Positions 10,132 to 18,001 of a stretch of DNA of 64,000 nt are shown here, piece by piece. The notes beneath the pieces were generated by a model. The model did not search any database. It saw only the letters and a program-made list of their open reading frames with translations, and was not told the DNA's origin. This DNA comes from Marinomonas sp. UCMA 3892 (GTDB lineage: Bacteria; Pseudomonadota; Gammaproteobacteria; Pseudomonadales; Marinomonadaceae). The translations under genes and the position numbers were made by a program. Every line of letters begins with the position of its first letter. Position 1 is the stretch's first letter. The stretch spans positions 1 to 64,000 of the forward strand of contig NZ_PTXN01000018.1 of assembly GCF_012726345.1 (NCBI RefSeq), read 5' to 3'.

Positions 10132-10159
10132 TTGACTCTTGGATTAATCTACCTATAAT
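10132..10159 (+). promoter_or_regulatory. Strong sigma70 promoter of the tRNA-fMet operon
   Basis: TTGACT (10132-10137), 16-nt spacer, TATAAT (10154-10159), followed by a GC-rich discriminator (CGCACC) as in stable-RNA promoters under stringent control. It lies about 80 bases before the first tRNA. No comparable promoter is evident within the 50-nt spacers, so the array is probably one transcript. Confidence 0.85.
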
Positions 10160-10239
10160 ACGCACCTCGTTAGCAAGGGTTGAGCGAATTGGCTTAGCCA
10201 ACAAGCATTGATGAATGGTTGTTGTTAACGATAATTAGT

Positions 10240-10316
<77 letters not shown>

Positions 10317-10326
10317 TTTTAAAAAT

Positions 10327-10366
10327 GGTGGTTGGTTCACTTTTTAATTAAGAAAAGGGTTCCAGC
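10327..10366 (+). repeat. Decayed tRNA T-arm fragment behind copy 1
   Basis: GTTGGTTC, then an AT-rich self-complementary core (CTTTTTAATTAAGAAAAG), then GGTTCCAGC. It lines up with the class B T-arm fragments at 10921-10966 and 11465-11510 but has a degraded 3' acceptor strand. It shows that the fragment element is also associated with the first, intact tRNA. Confidence 0.6.
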
Positions 10367-10416
10367 AAAAACTAATCAAACGAAATTGTTAGTGATTCTT
10401 GAAAGAATTAATTTGT

Positions 10417-10493
<77 letters not shown>

Positions 10494-10543
10494 TATTTCA
10501 AGTAAGTCATTAAAAAGTAAGCTATGTCTATAGTTTAACTTGT

Positions 10544-10620
<77 letters not shown>

Positions 10621-10670
10621 TATGTCAAGTAAGTCATTAAAAAGTAAGCTATGTCTATAGTTTAACTTGT

Positions 10671-10747
<77 letters not shown>

Positions 10748-10797
10748 TATTTCAAGTAAGTCATTAAAAAGTAAGCTATGTCTATAGTTTAACTTGT

Positions 10798-10910
10798 CGC
10801 GGGATGGAGCAGTCTGGTAGCTCGTCGGGCTCAGCTTTTTACCCATTCGGCACAGCCGTTTGAAGGTCGTTGGTTCTTTTTTCTAAATTAAACAGCGGCT
10901 CCCGCAACCA
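10798..10910 (+). pseudogene. Interrupted tRNA-fMet copy 5 (anticodon loop and T loop replaced)
   Basis: 113 nt. The acceptor strands, D arm and 5' anticodon stem match tRNA-fMet exactly, but after GGGCTCA the bases that should complete the anticodon and 3' stem are replaced by about 27 nt (GCTTTTTACCCATTCGG then CACAGCCG), and after GGTTC the 6-nt GAATCC is replaced by a 20-nt class A segment (TTTTTTCTAAATTAAACAGC). The CAT anticodon and T-stem pairing are lost, so it cannot act as an initiator tRNA. A T-arm fragment follows after 10 nt. Confidence 0.9.
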
Positions 10911-10920
10911 TATTAAAAAA

Positions 10921-10966
10921 GGTCGTTGGTTCGCTTTTAAATTAAGAAAAGTGGCTCCCGCAACCA
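10921..10966 (+). pseudogene. Solitary tRNA-fMet T-arm plus acceptor fragment, class B
   Basis: Begins GGTCGTTGGTTC, carries a class B insert (GCTTTTAAATTAAGAAAAGT) and ends GGCTCCCGCAACCA, that is the 3' part of the tRNA with CCA but no 5' half. It is separated from copy 5 by TATTAAAAAA and followed by the standard 50-nt spacer. Confidence 0.85.
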
Positions 10967-11016
10967 TTTTTCAAGTAAGTCATTAAAAAGTAAGCTATGT
11001 CTATAGTTTAACTTGT

Positions 11017-11129
11017 CGCGGGATGGAGCAGTCTGGTAGCTCGTCGGGCTCAGCTTTTTACCCACTCGGCACAGCCGTTCGAAGGTCGTTGGTTCATTTT
11101 TTAATCAAGAAAAGTGGCTCCCGCAACCA
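11017..11129 (+). pseudogene. Interrupted tRNA-fMet copy 6 (class B T-loop insert)
   Basis: 113 nt with the same anticodon-loop replacement as copy 5 but a class B T-loop insert (ATTTTTTAATCAAGAAAAGT). This is what recombination between the shared GGTCGTTGGTTC of a copy-5-like unit and its trailing fragment would produce, deleting the class A segment. Confidence 0.9.
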
Positions 11130-11179
11130 TATTTCAAGTAAGTCATTAAAAAGTAAGCTATGTCTATAGTTTAACTTGT

Positions 11180-11291
11180 CGCGGGATGGAGCAGTCTGGT
11201 AGCTCGTCGGGCTCAGCTTTTTCCCATTCGGCACAGCCGTTCGAAGGTCGTTGGTTCTTTTTTCTAAATTAAACAGCGGCTCCCGCAACCA
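11180..11291 (+). pseudogene. Interrupted tRNA-fMet copy 7
   Basis: 112 nt. Anticodon-loop insert one base shorter (GCTTTTTCCCATTCGG), class A T-loop insert, no trailing fragment. The acceptor stem and CCA are unchanged. Confidence 0.9.
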
Positions 11292-11341
11292 TATTTCAAG
11301 TAAGTCATTAAAAAGTAAGCTATGTCTATAGTTTAACTTGT

Positions 11342-11454
11342 CGCGGGATGGAGCAGTCTGGTAGCTCGTCGGGCTCAGCTTTTTACCCACTCGGCACGGC
11401 CGTTCGAAGGTCGTTGGTTCTTTTTTCTAAATTAAACAGCGGCTCCCGCAACCA
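11342..11454 (+). pseudogene. Interrupted tRNA-fMet copy 8
   Basis: 113 nt. Anticodon insert with ACCCACTCGGCACGGCCG, class A T-loop insert, then the 10-nt linker TATTAAAAAA and a class B fragment, the same compound layout as copy 5. Confidence 0.9.
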
Positions 11455-11464
11455 TATTAAAAAA

Positions 11465-11510
11465 GGTCGTTGGTTCGCTTTTTAATCAAGAAAAGTGGCT
11501 CCCGCAACCA
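11465..11510 (+). pseudogene. Second solitary T-arm fragment, class B
   Basis: GGTCGTTGGTTC, GCTTTTTAATCAAGAAAAGT, GGCTCCCGCAACCA. Nearly identical to 10921-10966 and in the same position relative to the preceding interrupted copy. Confidence 0.85.
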
Positions 11511-11560
11511 TTTTTCAAGTAAGTCATTAAAAAGTAAGCTATGTCTATAGTTTAACTTGT

Positions 11561-11672
11561 CGCGGGATGGAGCCGTCTGGTAGCTCGTCGGGCTCAGCTT
11601 TTTCCCATTCGGCACAGCCGTTCGAAGGTCGTTGGTTCTTTTTTCTAAATTAAACAGCGGCTCCCGCAACCA
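11561..11672 (+). pseudogene. Interrupted tRNA-fMet copy 9
   Basis: 112 nt, like copy 7 but with an extra D-loop substitution (GGAGCCGTC for GGAGCAGTC). Last unit of the array; the following sequence is no longer the 50-nt spacer. Confidence 0.9.
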
Positions 11673-11706
11673 TTTCAATAAAGTTTAAAGATCAATTACC
11701 CTAAAT

Positions 11707-11745
11707 CGTAGGTTCACTTTTAAGTTCAACCAAGTGCCTCCGCAA
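11707..11745 (+). repeat. Eroded T-arm fragment at the array end
   Basis: CGTAGGTTCACTTTTAAG, then CCAAGTGCCTCCGCAAC: a diverged version of the class B fragment, comparable to the one behind copy 1. Together these two mark both edges of the expanded region. Confidence 0.55.
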
Positions 11746-11767
11746 CTATTTTAAAAATAGTTCTTTT
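11744..11767 (+). terminator. Probable terminator of the tRNA operon
   Basis: An 8-bp inverted repeat (11744-11751 with 11755-11762) followed by CTTTT. Weak in GC but placed directly at the end of the array, and similar in sequence to the stem-loop at 10313-10329. From here to 11925 I see only AT-rich sequence. Confidence 0.55.
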
Positions 11768-11925
11768 CCTATCTCGCTTATGCATTCAGTTATTTTTATG
11801 TCTTTTTAGACTCATTTTTTTGATTGAAAAAATTCGATTTTTAATCGTAAGCTTTGTTCTCTAATTTATTTTTTCTTATATTTTTGCTCATGATTTTGTG
11901 CAGAGGTGTCTAGGAATTGATTTGT

Positions 11926-12954
11926 TTATAAATCTATTTGTAGTCGTTGATCTATTGGCGGTGGGCATGAGCTTTCGCGGACGATGAGCTGTGTGGGTAA
12001 GGTCATTTCTGGGTTTGGTTTTTTGCCTGATAATATGTCGAGTAATAACTTCATCGAAGTTTCACCGATCAATTGTCGTGGCTGATGAATCGTTGTTAAT
12101 TCAGGCACGCAATACTCGCTCATTGCTAAGTTATCAAAGCCAATAACAGATAGTTCGCTGGGTACTGGAATGTTCATTTCTCTGGCTATTTTGAGCACGC
12201 CAATTGCTGCTTCGTCACTGTGGCAAACAATCGCTGATGGTTTGTTTGGTAGCGATAAGAGTTGTTTGCCAAGGTTGTAACCGGCGATGAATGAAAGATC
12301 ACCTTCCATTATGTATTCATCCGTCACAGGGATTTTCCATTTTTTCATGGTTTCTGTGTGACCATTTACACGAGCATTGTAGACAGGGGTACTTCTTTTT
12401 CCTGTAATGCAGGCTATTTTGTAGTGCCCCATCATAATTAAATATTCAACGCCTTTTTTGGCGCTGTAGTGATTGTCTATGTGAACTGTTGGTACAGGAA
12501 TGTCAGAAAAGTATTCACCAGCGATAACAATGGGGAGTTTTACTTCGCCAGCACTGTTAATAATCATAGATTCAGGTACGTTAGAAGAAAGAGATAATAC
12601 GCCATCTACCTGCTTACTCTCGAATAGCTCAAAATAACTACGTAATCGTGAAGACTCATTACCTGCATCACCAATTAATAGTTTGTAACCATGCTTATGA
12701 GCGAGTGCTTCGATGCCATGAACAACGTCTGAAAAGAAGGTGCTGTCTATGTTAGGAAGAACAACAACAATAGTTTTCGACTCGCTTTTACGTAAGCTTC
12801 GGGCAAGTCCGTTTGGAGAATAGCCTACTTCTGAGGCGGCTTTTTCTACTTTTTGGCGAGTGGTAGGAGATACCATTTCTGGATTGGCTAATGCTCTAGA
12901 TACTGTCGCAGTGGATACTCCAGCTAGCTTTGCTACATCTTTAACTGTGGCCAT
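11926..12954 (-). CDS. LacI-family transcriptional regulator (CytR-like)
   Basis: 342 residues: an N-terminal LacI helix-turn-helix (VKDVAKLAGVSTATVSRALANPE, residues 3-25) with hinge helix ending near residue 60, then a periplasmic-binding-protein-like effector domain (IVVVLPNIDSTFFSDVVHGIE to the C-terminus). Family members bind palindromic operators and release on binding a sugar or nucleoside. It lies at the end of the minus-strand sugar operon and is the obvious candidate to control it through the palindrome at 19104-19117. The closest known type by eye is CytR, but the ligand should be the sugar imported by the adjacent ABC system (inference). Confidence 0.88.
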   Translation of the reverse strand: MATVKDVAKLAGVSTATVSRALANPEMVSPTTRQKVEKAASEVGYSPNGLARSLRKSESKTIVVVLPNIDSTFFSDVVHGIEALAHKHGYKLLIGDAGNESSRLRSYFELFESKQVDGVLSLSSNVPESMIINSAGEVKLPIVIAGEYFSDIPVPTVHIDNHYSAKKGVEYLIMMGHYKIACITGKRSTPVYNARVNGHTETMKKWKIPVTDEYIMEGDLSFIAGYNLGKQLLSLPNKPSAIVCHSDEAAIGVLKIAREMNIPVPSELSVIGFDNLAMSEYCVPELTTIHQPRQLIGETSMKLLLDILSGKKPNPEMTLPTQLIVRESSCPPPIDQRLQIDL

Positions 12955-13096
12955 AAGAGTCCAAAAGCAAGAAGAAATAAAGAATAGTCGCGCCCAAATG
13001 CATAGCCTTTTAACGGTGAGTTTTTATGATTGCACATCTTACCAAACTCTCTGCCTATGCGCAGCGGCTATTCCTCAGGAAAATAGTGTTGCAAGG

Positions 13097-13132
13097 ACTA
13101 AGTCATTAGCGCAAAAGCCCTAATGACTTAGT
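13097..13132. promoter_or_regulatory. 13-bp stem-loop after the sugar-binding-protein gene
   Basis: ACTAAGTCATTAG (13097-13109) pairs perfectly with 13120-13132 around a 10-nt loop. It lies 14 bases after the stop of the binding-protein gene and before the regulator gene. No U run follows, so an mRNA 3'-end stabiliser or partial terminator is more likely than a strong terminator. Confidence 0.7.
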
Positions 13133-13145
13133 ATTAATAAACCGC

Positions 13146-14114
13146 TTAGTAAGCAGCGTCTTTAAAGTAATAATCTGCAGCGTTTTCTTTCGTTACCAAG
13201 TCTGCGCCTAAAATGACGCGAGACGGTTCGTGGTATAAATAACCAAGTTTTTCGTGTTTGACGCCATGAACAGCAAGAGCAATGCCGGACGCAATCATAG
13301 ATGGGCTATAAGTGACGGTTGCACGTACCATTTTATTTCCTGATTGAATCATCTCGATGATGTCTTTAGAGCCAGCGCCACCCAATACAGTTTTGATGTC
13401 TGTGCGGCCTGATTCTTCAATGGCTTTTAAAACACCTTTCAACATGTCGTCATCTTGGCACCATACCGCATCAATTTTAGGATGCTTCTGCAAGAAGTTT
13501 TCCATCACTGATAGCGCTTTTTGTGTAGACCAATCACCTGGTTGAGAATCAAGGATCTTGATATTTGGGTATCCAGCAATAACGTCGTTAAAAGCATCAA
13601 CACGTTGCTTGTTGATAGGAATTTGTAGCCCTTCAATCACTACTACATTGCCCTTGCCAGACATTTCTTTAGCTAGCCATTGTGCACCTACACGACCTAG
13701 ACCGGCGTTATCTCCAGCAATGAAGACATTTTGAGCAGGGTGGGCGAGTTCTCGGTCTACCACAACGGTGTAAATACCTTCGTCGTAGGCTTCTTCAATG
13801 ACTTTTTGTAAGGTGGCTGGGTTATGAGGAAGGATAACCAAAGCATCAATGCCTTTGATCATTAAGTCTTCTACATCGCCCACTTGTTTTGAACCCGAGC
13901 TTGACGCAACAACGAAAAATTCGATGTCTTTTTCTTTTGCTTTTAAATCTGCCGATGCTTTATTTGCCCACCAAAGTAGCCCTGCAGTCCAACCGTGGTC
14001 TGCAGATGGCACACTTATACCAATTTTGTATTTTGCAGCGTAGCTTGTGCCAACAAAGGCAAACAGCATAGTAAACACTGCGATTAGTCTCATGATTTTA
14101 TTTTTATACTTCAT
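13146..14114 (-). CDS. Periplasmic sugar-binding protein of a ribose-type ABC transporter
   Basis: 322 residues with a cleavable signal peptide (hydrophobic core to about residue 26, cut after SYA) followed by a Peripla_BP_4 fold (KIGISVPSADHGWTAGLLWWAN). Captures a sugar in the periplasm for the permease and ATPase encoded just upstream. An SD GGAGAG lies 6 nt before the ATG. It is related to ribose and inositol binding proteins; the ligand cannot be read from sequence. The gene is separated from the permease gene by two stem-loops that may adjust its expression. Confidence 0.88.
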   Translation of the reverse strand: MKYKNKIMRLIAVFTMLFAFVGTSYAAKYKIGISVPSADHGWTAGLLWWANKASADLKAKEKDIEFFVVASSSGSKQVGDVEDLMIKGIDALVILPHNPATLQKVIEEAYDEGIYTVVVDRELAHPAQNVFIAGDNAGLGRVGAQWLAKEMSGKGNVVVIEGLQIPINKQRVDAFNDVIAGYPNIKILDSQPGDWSTQKALSVMENFLQKHPKIDAVWCQDDDMLKGVLKAIEESGRTDIKTVLGGAGSKDIIEMIQSGNKMVRATVTYSPSMIASGIALAVHGVKHEKLGYLYHEPSRVILGADLVTKENAADYYFKDAAY

Positions 14115-14149
14115 GGATACTCTCCGTTTTACATTGATTAAATAGTGAA

Positions 14150-14211
14150 CAAAACGTCTGTTTTGCTCGGATTCTTGTTTTTCTTCTTATGGTTTGCATA
14201 GTAAGAAAAAC
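14150..14211. promoter_or_regulatory. Two inverted repeats between permease and binding-protein genes
   Basis: CAAAAC-GTCT-GTTTTG at 14150-14165 looks like a short regulator-type palindrome, and a 15-position stem-loop (177-191 against 197-211 of the 14000 block, one mismatch and one wobble) lies directly after the permease stop. Either may separate binding-protein expression from the upstream genes or mark an internal promoter. Confidence 0.45.
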
Positions 14212-14218
14212 CAAGCCT

Positions 14219-15193
14219 TTAACGGTCGCCCTTAAATTGCACTAAAACCGCAGTCAAAATAACGAGACCTTTAACCATGCCTTGTAGATAAGGCGAGATG
14301 CCCATTAAATTCAGCATGTTATTGATAATCCCTAAAATGATTGCACCGATGACGGTGCCCCAAATGGTGCCTTTACCGCCAGATAGAGCCGTGCCGCCAA
14401 TAACAACCGCTGCAATCGCGTCTAGTTCATAAAACAACCCTGCATCGCCCGGGCTGACGGAATTTAAGCGCGATGCTAATAAAACAGCAGATATACCAAC
14501 TGATACCCCAGCAATTAAAAAAGTTAGAAAATATACCCAGCGCACTTTAATAGCAGAATAAGAGGCTACTTTTGCGTTTGAGCCTACAGCGCAGACATGA
14601 CGTCCAAATGCGCTGTGTTTTAATAAGATATGATAGGCAACAGCCAATAGTAGAAAGACCCAAACAGGGTAGGGAATGGCCCATAAGTAACCGCCACCAA
14701 TATCCGCGAAATGTTGATTTTGAGAGACCATTTCCCCCGCATCACTGATATATAGTGTCATAGAGCGAAAAATGGACATGGTGGCGAGAGTGGCAATAAA
14801 CGAAGCTACTTTACCACGTGTAATGACTAGCCCATTTATCGCACCAAATACACCACCTAGAGCGATGGCTGAGGAAACTGCCATTGCAACCGCCCACCAA
14901 CCATCGCCAGCACCATTAATGATCATGATGGACAGTACGCCAACCAAAGCCACCATTGAGCCAACGGATAAATCGATTCCGCCGGCGATGATGACGAATG
15001 TCATACCCAAGGCAATAATGCCGGTATAGGAAACCTGTCTTAATACGTTGGTAATATTGCGCGGCATTAAAAAATGCTCGCTGGCAATGGACGAAAACAG
15101 AACTAATAAAAGCAATGCGATAAAGGGCGCGTAAGTTGCTATATCTAGTCGTTTTAGGCGTGTGATCATGGGCGATAATTCGAACATGGCCAT
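14219..15193 (-). CDS. Ribose-type sugar ABC transporter permease
   Basis: 324 residues, about 8-10 membrane helices, BPD_transp_2 family with the signature GITFVII-like segment (GMTFVIIAGGIDLSVGSMVAL) and the C-terminal EAA-like block GGTALSGGKGTIWGTVIGA. It forms the inner-membrane channel for the ATPase at 15293-16792. Start placed at the ATG at 15193 because GAGGA lies 7 nt upstream; the earlier in-frame start at 15247 would add 18 polar residues and has no SD. Confidence 0.9.
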   Translation of the reverse strand: MAMFELSPMITRLKRLDIATYAPFIALLLLVLFSSIASEHFLMPRNITNVLRQVSYTGIIALGMTFVIIAGGIDLSVGSMVALVGVLSIMIINGAGDGWWAVAMAVSSAIALGGVFGAINGLVITRGKVASFIATLATMSIFRSMTLYISDAGEMVSQNQHFADIGGGYLWAIPYPVWVFLLLAVAYHILLKHSAFGRHVCAVGSNAKVASYSAIKVRWVYFLTFLIAGVSVGISAVLLASRLNSVSPGDAGLFYELDAIAAVVIGGTALSGGKGTIWGTVIGAIILGIINNMLNLMGISPYLQGMVKGLVILTAVLVQFKGDR

Positions 15194-15292
15194 AGTGAAT
15201 CCTCGTGTATTCTTATTGTTTTTTGCACCTGTGCTTATGAGAAGCACGGCGTCGTTTATAAAGTTATTTTTAGTTATTAACAGATTTTCAAC

Positions 15293-16792
15293 TTAGGCTT
15301 GAGCCATGGTTTTTAAACCTGCCGCGTAATACATGATCTCTTTTTCATTGATGGCATCTCCGGTGAGCTCTCCCATGATCTGACCGGATCTCATTACCAT
15401 GACGCGATGTGATAAGCCCATGACTTCTTCCAGTTCTGACGAAATCACAATGATGGACACACCTTGTTCAGTCAGTGAGCGTATAAAGTGGTAGATCTCT
15501 TTTTTGGTATTCACGTCGATGCCGCGAGTTGGTTCATCCAAAATGAGGATGTTCGGGTGAGTGTCCATCCATTTTGATAAGTATACTTTTTGCTGGTTTC
15601 CACCACTTAAGTTGGCCAAGTTTGAATGTAAGGACGCTGCCTTTATGTCGAAGCGTTTAACGTATTCTCTCGCAACTTGATTCTCTTTCTTATGCTGAAT
15701 AAGCCCTCTAACATAAGAGGAAAGCGAAATGAGGGTGATGTTCTTTGGTATATCAAAATTCATGATCAAGCCTTTACCTTGGCGATCTTCTGATAGGTAG
15801 GCTAGGTTGTAAGACACCGCATCTGCGATTGAATTGATTACTGCCTTTTTGCCATTTATTTCAATTTCACCGCTGTCTTTTTTACGCAGTCCCATTACCG
15901 CTTCGGCAGTCTCTGTTCGACCCGCGCCGATTAGGCCAGCAAAGCCAAGTACCTCGCCTTTTTTTAGGTCAAAATTGATGTCTTGTAACACCCCTTTGAT
16001 TGATAGGTTACTTACTTTAAGTACGACTTCATCAGTATGTTCTGTACGCTGAGGATAGATTTGGTTTAATTCACGGCCCACCATTTTACGAGCCATGTCT
16101 TCTTCATCTATTTCTGCAACGTCATCCACACTAACGAGGTGGCCGTCACGTAAAATGGCCAAACGATCACAAAGTAGCTTCACTTCTTTTAGTTTGTGAG
16201 AGATGAATATAATGGTGACACCACGTTGTTTTAGTTTTTCCACCAAGCTGAAAAAGATATCCACTTCGTGATCAGTTAACACTGTCGTGGGCTCATCCAT
16301 AATTAGGATACGTGATTCATTAACGAGCGCCTTGGCAATTTCTACCATTTGCTTTTGTGCCACACTAAGATGTTCTATTAATGCATCTGGGCTCAAGTCG
16401 GTTTCTAATTCTTTGAGAAGCTCACTGGCTCTGTCACGCATTACCGATTTATTGAGCAAAAAGCCCTTTTTGATTTCGTTGCCAAGAAAGATGTTTTCAA
16501 ACACATTTAGGCTACTAATTAGGTTAAATTCTTGCGGTATCATGGCAATGCCTAGACGTTTTGCATCCGCGGTAGACTGGATTGATACCTCGGAACCATC
16601 GATCTTAATACTGCCCGATGTTTTGGTATAAATGCCGCTAATAATTTTGAGAAGGGTCGATTTCCCAGCGCCATTTTCTCCCAGCACACCGAGCACTTCA
16701 CCAGCAAAAATATCCAGCGTGATTTTGTGTAAAACACGCACACCAGAGAATTCCTTAACAATGCCGCGAATTTGCATAATGGGGTCATTCAT
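15293..16792 (-). CDS. Ribose-type sugar ABC transporter ATP-binding protein (two ATPase domains)
   Basis: 499 residues with two nucleotide-binding domains as in RbsA/XylG. Domain 1: Walker A GENGAGKST (38-46), Walker B ILIMDEPTTVLT, H-loop ISHK. Domain 2: degenerate Walker A (GLIGAGRTE), signature LSGGNQQKV, Walker B ILILDEPTRGID. Energises uptake from the cytoplasmic side. SD AGGAG precedes the ATG by about 10 nt and sits in the 12-bp gap behind the dehydrogenase gene, so the genes are cotranscribed. Confidence 0.93.
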   Translation of the reverse strand: MNDPIMQIRGIVKEFSGVRVLHKITLDIFAGEVLGVLGENGAGKSTLLKIISGIYTKTSGSIKIDGSEVSIQSTADAKRLGIAMIPQEFNLISSLNVFENIFLGNEIKKGFLLNKSVMRDRASELLKELETDLSPDALIEHLSVAQKQMVEIAKALVNESRILIMDEPTTVLTDHEVDIFFSLVEKLKQRGVTIIFISHKLKEVKLLCDRLAILRDGHLVSVDDVAEIDEEDMARKMVGRELNQIYPQRTEHTDEVVLKVSNLSIKGVLQDINFDLKKGEVLGFAGLIGAGRTETAEAVMGLRKKDSGEIEINGKKAVINSIADAVSYNLAYLSEDRQGKGLIMNFDIPKNITLISLSSYVRGLIQHKKENQVAREYVKRFDIKAASLHSNLANLSGGNQQKVYLSKWMDTHPNILILDEPTRGIDVNTKKEIYHFIRSLTEQGVSIIVISSELEEVMGLSHRVMVMRSGQIMGELTGDAINEKEIMYYAAGLKTMAQA

Positions 16793-16804
16793 TTGCTTTG
16801 ACTC

Positions 16805-17989
16805 CTAGTTACTGGTCATTGGCTTTGAGAGCGTGTTGTCTTCTAGAGAGTGCCATGTGCTGTTATTAGCAGATGATGCCAACACAGCTGTTATGAACTT
16901 CATTCCGTCAACACCATCATCAATACTAGGAATAAAACCCTGAACTGAACGCACATCAGCACCCGCTTCAATGGAATGAATCGCAGCAGCAATGTCGACG
17001 TATAGATTGGCAAAACCTTCTAAGTAACCTTCAGGATGACCTGCTGGAATTCGGGAAAGTCGGTTGGCTTCTTCACCAGCACCGTGTCCGGATCGAGTGA
17101 TTTTTTGAGTAGGCTCACCAAACAATGAAAGCCATAATTCGTTAGGGGATTCTTGAGCCCATTCGATGCCTGCTTTTTCTCCATAAAGGCGAATTTTCAA
17201 ACCATTTTCATTGCCAGGAGCAACTTGGCTAGACCACAACATGCCTTTTGCTCCACCATCAAAGCGCAGCATGGTATGAACGTTGTCATCCAAGCGGCGG
17301 CCATTAACAAAAGTCGTTAAGTCAGCAGATACCTGTTGAACTTTTTGCCCGGAAATAAAACAAGCTAGATTGAAAGCGTGGGTTCCAATGTCTCCTAAGC
17401 AACCAGCCAGACCAGATTTTTCTGGATCTGTGCGCCATTTTGCCTGTTTGTTATCTGTGTTTTCAGCTTGATCTGTTAGCCAATCTTGAGCGTATTCCAC
17501 TTGAATAACGCGCAATTTCCCTAGTACGCCAGTATCAACCAAATGCTTGGCGTGCCTAACGAGAGGGTAGCCTGTGTAGTTATGAGTAAGGGCAAAAAAT
17601 GCACCGGATTTTTCCACTAGGGCTTTTAATTCTAAGGCCTCGTTTAGATCTTTCGTTACGGGCTTATCACAAATGACGTGAATGCCTTGTTCTAGAAATG
17701 CTTTTGCCACAGGGTAGTGCATGTGATTTGGTGTGACGATAATCACCGCCTGAATACCATCTTTGCGCTGTTTCTCTTTTTCTGCCATAACAGAGAATGA
17801 TGAGTAGGAGCGTTCTTGATCAATACCAAGCCGAAGTGCCGAAGCGAGAGCTCTATCAGAGTCAGAAGATAAAGCGCCAGCAACCAATTCAAAACCATCG
17901 TCAATACGAGTTGCAATGCGATGTACGGCACCAATGAAAGCGCCATCACCGCCGCCCACCATACCGATGCGGATACGTTTGTGAGTCAT
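16805..17989 (-). CDS. Gfo/Idh/MocA-family NAD(P)-dependent sugar dehydrogenase
   Basis: 394 residues: an N-terminal Rossmann fold (IGMVGGGDGAFIGAVHR) and the family catalytic lysine motif CDKPVTKD near residue 115, then the C-terminal alpha/beta domain with GDIGTHAFNLACF containing the catalytic Asp/His pair. Such enzymes oxidise a sugar hydroxyl, often at C3, and are commonly paired with a TIM-barrel epimerase, as here (12-bp gap). The E. coli YcjS/YcjR pair is a precedent for 3-keto sugar handling, but substrate identity here is inference. Confidence 0.88.
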   Translation of the reverse strand: MTHKRIRIGMVGGGDGAFIGAVHRIATRIDDGFELVAGALSSDSDRALASALRLGIDQERSYSSFSVMAEKEKQRKDGIQAVIIVTPNHMHYPVAKAFLEQGIHVICDKPVTKDLNEALELKALVEKSGAFFALTHNYTGYPLVRHAKHLVDTGVLGKLRVIQVEYAQDWLTDQAENTDNKQAKWRTDPEKSGLAGCLGDIGTHAFNLACFISGQKVQQVSADLTTFVNGRRLDDNVHTMLRFDGGAKGMLWSSQVAPGNENGLKIRLYGEKAGIEWAQESPNELWLSLFGEPTQKITRSGHGAGEEANRLSRIPAGHPEGYLEGFANLYVDIAAAIHSIEAGADVRSVQGFIPSIDDGVDGMKFITAVLASSANNSTWHSLEDNTLSKPMTSN

Positions 17990-18001
17990 GTTGTTGTCCC
18001 T

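Noticed and set aside
10798..11672. tRNA introns as explanation of the interrupted copies
   Set aside because: The inserts replace tRNA bases rather than adding to them, so excision would not restore the tRNA; they are too short for group I introns, and bacteria lack the archaeal-type splicing endonuclease.
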